Shown here: positions 56,700 through 64,000 of the stretch, one piece after another | How positions within the stretch are numbered: position 1 is the stretch's first letter | Layout of the letters: every line of letters starts with the position of its first letter | Assembly (NCBI RefSeq): GCF_031877795.1 | Contig: NC_133937.1 | Location: 18,255,501-18,319,500 of the forward strand | Direction: 5' to 3' | Length of the DNA: 64,000 nt | DNA from: Strix aluco | Lineage: Eukaryota > Chordata > Aves > Strigiformes > Strigidae | Program-made: the position numbers and the translations under genes | Notes under the pieces: model-generated | What the model was told of the DNA's origin: nothing | Seen by the model: only the letters and a program-made list of their open reading frames with translations | The model's database searches: none

Positions 56700-56823
56700 G
56701 TTTTTTGCGACAGGCCGCGCGGCGAGCGGGCCCCGCGCCCCGCCCACCCGGCGGGCGCCTGCGCGCTGCCGGTCCCGGGGCGCCGCCGGGCGTGGCGGGG
56801 CGGGGCCGCCTCACGCGCCGGGG

Positions 56824-56862
56824 CGTGGCGTAACGTAGCGTGGCGTGATGTAGCGTGGCGCG
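56824..56862. repeat. GC-rich 15-bp tandem repeat upstream of CHCHD1
   Basis: The unit cgtggcgtaacgtag (56824-56838) is followed by a two-base variant (56839-56853) and a partial third copy. It lies 125-163 bases upstream of the CHCHD1 ATG, so in the promoter or 5' UTR. Confidence 0.85.
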
Positions 56863-57200
56863 TCGCGCCCTGCGGCAGCCGGCGCGCGCGCGGCGGGAGC
56901 TGCGGCCGGCGCTATCCCACGAAACGGCAAACGGACCCGCCGGTGGCATAACCGCGTTCTTCCTCCCCCGCCCTGTTTCTGCAGGCAAGGGCCGCGACAA
57001 CCGAGCAACTTCCCGCCGTTTCAGTGCTAGACGGAACCACCCCGTAACAACTCCCAACAGTTCGCGTCCCAAACGTTCCTCTGCAGCCAAGCGAAGCGCG
57101 GGAGGCGCTCACCATCCTTCAGCCAGAGCACAAGAAACGATGAGTGCTTCAAAGGGAACTGAGGGCGTCCCGTTGCAACCCTAGGGAAACTTCTCGGTGC

Positions 57201-60200
57201 TTGAAACTCAGCAGCACCTTCACCCCCAGCCCTTCCTCTCTCTCCATTGCATACTAACAGCAGGGTCTCCCCTCCACTGTTCCTACTGTATCTTCCACGA
57301 AGATACTGAAACTGCCATTTCTGAAATGGTATTAGTGTTCTCACAGGCTCGTACTCAGTAGTGGAGAATTCTTGTTCCCAGAAGTTTTTTTCCTAGTTTA
57401 AGTATCTGGAATTCCTCAACTCATCTGGCTGATTCTCAAGCCCTTATGTCCCCAGCTGAAAATGACAGGTGATACAGAAGGCACAGTAACATCTCAAGGG
57501 CTGGGGTTGCAAACAGATTTCTGCACAGTATGAGGGACAAGGTAGATGTACAGAACTGATGAGTTCGACATTGGACTGGGGACCTAAAATACTCTGACGC
57601 TTGTCATATAGTGGTCAGTGAATATGCCATGTTATCACCATATCAGGGCTCCTTCAGGCACCACCAATTTCCCTTGTGCACTGGAGGACATAAGAAAAAT
57701 CAGTTTTCTTCCATAGGAATGCTGTAACAATTTTTTGCATAGCACGTTGCTTTGGATGAAAAGGATATATTCAACCACCTAGTTGAGTCATAAGAAAAAA
57801 AAAAAAAAAAAAGTACTCCACTTGCCTCTCCCCAGTCAATGAAGTTAACAAGACATTGGAAATTTTGTTACCTTGATTTCAACATCACCAGACCTATACC
57901 AGAATACTCTCAGTATTGTTACTAGAATTTACTGCATCAGTATCAGTACTAGAATTTATTGCATCTGCAGATTTAACATATTCAGGTATGTCTGATTCTA
58001 TAACTATTTTTGCATTACTGTTAAAATAGTATTTTCTTAGAGTCCTATTTAAAGAATATGAGAAGACATTTCCAAGTAAACAAAAGATTTCTTTTGATCC
58101 TCTTTAGAAGCAGATTTCCATCTCTTTAGGTCCAAATTCAGTCTATCTGGAAGTTCTGCAACATTTTGGTAAGAGGGATGTTTCTCTACTTCCATTTTTT
58201 CTGATGGGACAGGAAATGAGCTATCATTCTAGCTTGGCTGCCAGTGGAGGAAGAAGAATAACAAGCTGACACCTTCAAATTAGGCTAGAGCTCTAAACAT
58301 CAGAAATCTTGCAAATTCAAGACAGGGAGATGAAGTACTTTTCAGTATTCAGTTCACGTGAAGTTCAACTACTCTTGGTTTTGCCTCTTCCAGTTACCCC
58401 TACTGATACCCACTTTTCGTTGCTGCATTTGCCTGCTGCAATTATTGACTTGCACAAGAGCAATAAAAAGGGAAGATGCAAATACTAGGACATAAGAGAA
58501 GCTGAACTGCACTTTCTGTAAATCAACCTCCCTTTTCCAAATTACATTAGCTAATGGTGGCAGCACCTTCAGGTACATTCACCTTCAAAAACTGCTCTCT
58601 AAGTAATTCCAAGAAAAATGGGGGGGAGGCTGAGAAAGAGAAAGGCAAGCCATGCAAGGAGAATTGTAATAGCTTCCTGTCAGTTATTACTGTCTGCATT
58701 AGAACCTCTTTTTTTTGGCATTCAGCCTGGGACTGGAGCATCAGCCTAAGAAATTCCAGAGCAGACAGAATAACGTACGTGATGATGTCTGCACACACCA
58801 TGCAGAGATGTCTGAAGCAAGACACAAACATGTGTCAACAGGCAAGTCTCTCTATAGCCTGTATTTTGTATAGCTGATAGCACAGACACTAATGGATGGG
58901 ACAGAAGTTCTGACTATAGGGACAGTCAGTAACCCAATTCCCTCAACACACTGACAAGTGAACCCCACAGACGTTTCATTATGAATCCTGAATGTACATC
59001 TATAAAGAACATGTAAAATTCTAACTGCGTTTACAACTACTTTACTTGGATCAACATAAAGCTGAATCCTAGCTTGTGTTTCAGCTAGTCAAAACCAAAA
59101 TGAACCACACAGATTAAGCTATTAGTATAAGATTTAAAAAGAAACTATATCACAACTGGAATAAAGGCCAGTTATGATGCTACAGTAAATGCTATGCCAC
59201 AATTAAATACAATGCCAACAATGCTGTAGTAAAATACACCCCCAACATGAGATTGGTGTCTTAAATACCTCTTTAAGAGGTGATAAATTACACCATGGAT
59301 CCTTCACTTTCTGTAGTAACCATATAAAACCTCCACTCACTGCCTAAAAAGCAATTAGGGGATGAGGCTAAGAAATCAGTTGTAGTGGGAGAAATGAAAC
59401 GAGTTGATAGCCATGTCTTTCTGAACTGCTTGGATCCAGCTTTCAGGTAAATTGCAGTATATTCACCCAAGGTTATCCTGAATGCCTCAATTATTCTCAT
59501 ACAACTTCATAATGCCCTCACCTACCACAATTTATTCTCAGCTGTCTCACCCTGACCTCCTTAAACTCCAATTTAATTGGAGATGCTTTAAAAGTTAAGG
59601 CACCCCCACTTTAACTTTAGTAGTTAATTTTGCTAAGATTCCAGTTGGTTCAGACTTACTCCTGTCTGCTGAACTATTGTGTTTGGACAGTATTAGCACT
59701 TAATGCACTCACTAGCACAAATACATTCATTAGCTCAATGACAGATGCAATTTCTTTTCTGACATGTCACCCCCCTGTCCCAACTCCAATGCCAGCCTAC
59801 CTTATCCTGAACTATCTCAATCAGCCACCCTGCATTATTCTGTCCACCTGACTCGTTTTGAGCTGCCATCCCTAAGTCCCAGATCTACTCAAATCCAGCC
59901 CATTTCTACTGAAAATTACCTGATGCTTCCTTATTTGCTCAGGGATGCCATAAAATACCATGATCTACTCTGATCCATTCCAAGATCCCCAGAACCATCT
60001 CTAGCTGAGACACTTCAGCATTAGATGGGTCTTTTCTGCAGGAAAGAATGTATATAACAGCATACAAATTAAGATGCCAGTCATGTCAGAGCTCTGGAAC
60101 AAATCCTGCAGCTCCATTTTTCTCCACCCTTCCTAATCCCTCTGCAGGGCCATGTATCTCTCATTGCCAGCTCCAAGACACTGAATCATAAGAGAAATGC

Positions 60201-63200
60201 AGTTGGTTAAAGGCTGACACAGGCTTTGGCTCAGCTGGTCATAACACTAAAAGGATTTTGTCTCTGATTAATTTCAACCTGTCAGTAGAGGTCTCTGGGC
60301 AGAATGAAGGAACCTGCCACCCTGCATGCTTCCAATTAATACAACTTCTGAGAAGGTGCCTGGAGATCCATCAACAATCTTAATTAAATCCAACCAAATG
60401 GATGACAGCTAATCATTAAGGGAGTGGCTCTCTTGGGACAATGGCTGGATAGTGCATATGCAAGGATGGTAAGGGAGGCAGATGGCCGCTTGTCTAACAT
60501 AGCAAAGCCTGTTTAAACAGTGATGTCCCTGATGACTGTGTTTTGATTCAATTTATCCTGTTCCCAGTCCTCTAGGAGTTATTTGTTCTTCCACACCAGT
60601 TAAAACTACCCTGCCAAGGTGCAAGAGGGGCGTTTCAGCTGTGATTCTCCAGCAGCTGCACTCTGCAGACCATTTCCAGGGAAAGAATCGCATTCTCCTT
60701 TCCGTCCAAACATATACATCCACTGTGGCTTGGCTCTCATTCTACTTACCAGCACAGAGGACCCAGAGATCCTTAAGTTTGAAAATTACTACAGTGACAG
60801 AAATAAGAAGAGGCAATTCTTCTTTGGTTCTAGAAACTATCAGTGTTAGGTATCAAATCAATATTCTTCACTGAGGTTATATGCTTCCTAGAAATTGCAG
60901 TCCTTGCTAAAGGACAGAAAACACAGACTGCTAGTTCAGTACATAAAATATCCAGCTTCTTACTGGAACAGTAGGCAGCACCTGGTATCACAGTTTGGCA
61001 GGAGAATGAGAACTTGTAGCTTATCCAACAATGAACTGGATTGCTAGATTTTTAACCTTCTGACAGACGTTTCTCCTCTCTCACCTCTCAGAGGGCATAA
61101 AGTTATCCTAGCTTGTCAAGTCAATTCTGAGACACAGCATCAACAGAATCTACTAGTGTTTAATATGAGCAGATACCTACTTTTAGAACATCAGTGCTAG
61201 TGAATACAGCTATCCTGATGGCTTTGGAATCTTCCCTCTAGTCACACAGTAAACAGGAAAAATGCATGACTAGCAGTGAAGTTACTCACCCTAGTTAGCA
61301 GAAGCCTACCAAAGGGTTTACAGAGGTAATCTCTTTATCATCCTCAATATTTGATCTCTTTTCTAAAATTCCTGATTAGTCTCCGTTGTGTGTTTTTATG
61401 AGTATGGGCAGTACTGTAAGAACTTGATTAAGTAAGACATTGCATACACTGTTCAGTCTGAGTATCATATAAGCCTTCCAGTAGTCACAACATGAGTGAT
61501 GACATTCAGCCGCCATCTAGCTGGTTTGGATTTAGAGCAGTGAAGTGAGAATGCTAGTTAGTAGCCAAGAGCAGAAATCAGAAACCTTTTTCCAAAATAT
61601 TTATAGTTGCTGCAGTGACCTTCCTCCTTGTCTACATTCACATACTTGCATTAGTAGGACAACTAGGATTGTAAATTAAATTCATTGGCTAGGACTGGGA
61701 GTAGTCTTTGGACATCACATAACAATCCTTTCAAATGCTTTATGTAAATTAATGGCAAACTCTTTGAGGGTATGAGACCCAGCTTCTCCTCCTGATTCCT
61801 CCAAATAACAGGAGAAAGATGAAAGCAAAGCCCTGGTGGTAGAACCACCTTTATTCAACATTTTGCAGTCCTTGCTGTGCAGAGAAGTGGATGTTGTGAA
61901 GGTTGTTCAGCAGTCTGGATCAGAACTGCAACCACAACTCTTTACCCAGCTGGGGAGGATTCTCACCTCTCCTGCCCCTGAGAAGTTTGCCTGGCAGCTA
62001 TACAAGTTATTCATACTACGCACTGGAGAAATATTTCAGCCTTAATTCTTGCACACTGTGTACAGTAAGTGAAACACATTTAGTGTATTAATATAGGCAA
62101 CAGACACTCTGTAAATCATGGACATATTGTGAGATACAGGAGATAATAAAGCTATTATTACAGAAAAAGCTGCAGATACAATAGAAACACAAGGTTTGGG
62201 TGAGCATCACAGCTGTGAAGAGTGGTAGCTGATACTCATTACCTTTTGAGAAGTTCACCACCTGTAAGAATGTAAAAAATAGTTAAACCTACAAAGACAC
62301 TAAGAACTCAAAAGAGAAAGCTATTGAAACTGGCTCGTGACTCTTAACTAGAAACTAGAAGTTGTACTTTGAAAAACTCAGACAAAACCCATGGAGTATC
62401 TGTGATAAAGTTACTTTCATATCTGTGCTACTTTCATACCTGTGTTAAGAAGGGATATGGCAATCAGAAATACTCATGCTTGGCAACAGCCATGAGGCTC
62501 AAAGCAACAGCCTTCTTCAGTACATACATATAGCAAAAAACCCCCAAAACACCCCGTAGGACTTAAAAAACCTTGTTGACTGGTTACTGTAATATACTGA
62601 GAACAGGAATACTTGGTTGTGAACTAGCAAATTCATGAATCAGGGTCCCAAGGAATAGGTTTTTATCTGGTTTGCTAGCTACTCTTATGTTTGCATCACC
62701 ATATCTTCAATTCTACTCTCAGTTGACAAACATGCGCATTTTGCTAAGCGGGATGGCAAAGTGAAGCTTTAGGGCATCACTAATCAAGAACTAAGGCACG
62801 TGCTATGATACACATGCTTATACTGGTACTTCATCCTGTTATTCCTGCAAGGACAATACATTAAATGTAGCATGTCTAATTTTGGAAACAGCAGATAAAT
62901 TTATAACAAATACCTGAACTTGGTTATAAATACCACACTTCTAGAAAATCTATTTAAATTACAGGAGAAAATAGCTAAAGCAGGAAGTGCTAGTACCTGA
63001 TTCTTATATTTTAGGTTTAGGACAAAAAGCAGGATCATAATTTCTCCTCCTGACTGTCCCACAAAAAACTTGAATAAGAAAGGGTTTTGAGATGTAGCTA
63101 ATTAAGAGAACCATGCAGTCAAAGACTGAATGATTTTCTATACAGAAACATGAAGAGAATCTGAAGTAACTGAAAGCATTAATTCAAACAATTTATTTAA

Positions 63201-64000
63201 ATACCATTAAACTGTTCAGTAGGAGTTGATATTCAGAAATAAAGCAGCCTTAACTTGTTTTATCTTAATTTACTTCTCAAGCGCTTCTCAAACCTGAATA
63301 CATGTATGTGTAATCTTAATCTGATTTGAGTAATCCACTTTAACAATTCAGATATATTCACTTAGGTATTCATGTCTCCTGAGTTACTGAAAAAAAGGAA
63401 TATAAACTGATGAAAGCATTTTAGCTGAAGAACCATTTGGTAGTATTATTACAAAAGAGATATAAAAAAGCAGTTTTCTACTAAAACAAAAAGAAATAAT
63501 CAGGTGAGATCAGTGTAGTGTATGCATTTTCTGTATTTACAAGAATCTGGTGATAGTTATGAGTCTGAAGTCTCCTCTGTCAAGGTGCCCTGATTTTAAC
63601 ACTGCAATATTGTTGTATGACCTGAGAGGCAAACATTGAGATGCATATCATGACTATACCAGTATTATATCTGTAATATCATATCTATAACATTACGAAT
63701 CAAAAATTGAGAAAAAAAAATAGATTAAGTGAACTATCCACAGCTAAGCAATAGATAGTGACTTAATCTGGGACAGAAGGTAGATTCACTCCTGTTCCTA
63801 GCTTCTACTAACAGGCTTCAGACTTCCCATAGCCATGCATGAACTACCTTACAAAATGAAATTACCCCACAGACTCTAGACTCTCATTACCAACATTCTG
63901 TCTTAGGCATGGATAAACTCTGGCTATTTAGTCAGTAGTTACTTCTGAAGAGGGAGGACAAACGGAGAAATAAAGTACCATTATACCATTAGAGACATCA
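57201..64000. other. Flank upstream of CHCHD1, no recognised gene
   Basis: About 6.8 kb of AT-rich DNA. In human the next gene upstream of CHCHD1 is FUT11 in the same orientation; I looked for its conserved C-terminal and donor-binding segments on the minus strand and did not see them. It contains a poly-A run (57796-57812), an imperfect 27-bp duplication (near 57921-57975) and an unexplained plus-strand open frame at 61836-62045. Confidence 0.55.
57796..57812. repeat. Poly-A tract
   Basis: Uninterrupted run of A of about 16-17 bases with no retroelement recognised on its left side. Confidence 0.8.

Larger units (their letters stand above)
56330..57200 (-). promoter_or_regulatory. CpG island over CHCHD1 exon 1 and promoter
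   Basis: Dense CpG from before exon 1 to about 500 bases upstream of the ATG, in AT-rich surroundings. It contains a 15-bp tandem repeat (56824-56862). The open frames of 65-208 codons here on both strands follow base composition and do not resemble known proteins. The island could also serve a divergent plus-strand transcript, but I see no supported exon on that strand. Confidence 0.75.

Noticed and set aside
56554-57090. 178-codon minus-strand frame and 208-codon plus-strand frame (56325-56951) over CHCHD1 exon 1
   Set aside because: Both are shadows of the CpG island. The true coding frame there is CHCHD1 exon 1.
60730-60800. Plus-strand STEDPEILKF resembling a FUT11 segment (TEDPELLAF)
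   Set aside because: The match ends after a few residues, it is on the opposite strand from the expected FUT11 gene, and none of the neighbouring conserved FUT11 residues follow.

Overview
This is vertebrate nuclear DNA, almost certainly from a bird. It is AT-rich and gene-poor, with long introns and three GC-rich promoter islands. It carries the 3' end of a CR1 LINE with the avian-type octamer tail (about 9581-9688). Every coding exon I can support lies on the minus strand and was recognised from protein similarity plus splice sites in correct phase. Identities come from memory of the human proteins; no search was run.

Layout from high to low coordinates (5' to 3' for the genes). CHCHD1 is a complete three-exon gene (54334-56699), a mitoribosomal twin-CX9C protein. 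A neurotrypsin-like gene follows: 15 coding exons between 34287 and 49461 that join in phase into an 820-residue secreted protein made of signal peptide, kringle, four SRCR domains and a trypsin domain with intact catalytic triad. Last comes the first coding exon of ZSWIM8 (17181-17358), with its CpG island at about 17.6-18.7 kb. ZSWIM8 continues leftwards, so 1-17180 is most simply its first intron. The 57.2-64 kb flank and the 18.7-34 kb interval hold no gene I recognise.

The main point is the linkage. As I recall it, human 10q22.2 has CHCHD1 and ZSWIM8 as near neighbours with nothing like neurotrypsin between them, whereas human PRSS12 (neurotrypsin) is at 4q26 between NDST3 and METTL14/SEC24D. 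These two regions are known paralogous segments (SEC24C/SEC24D, NDST2/NDST3, SYNPO2L/SYNPO2, MYOZ1/MYOZ2, USP54/USP53, CAMK2G/CAMK2D). A PRSS12-type gene between CHCHD1 and ZSWIM8 is therefore best read as the second whole-genome-duplication copy (ohnologue) of PRSS12, apparently absent from the human segment, rather than as PRSS12 itself. This is an inference; phylogeny and synteny would settle it.

The three genes are neighbours rather than an operon and show no common pathway: mitochondrial translation (CHCHD1), extracellular proteolysis (PRSS12-like), and ubiquitin-ligase-driven microRNA/Argonaute turnover (ZSWIM8).
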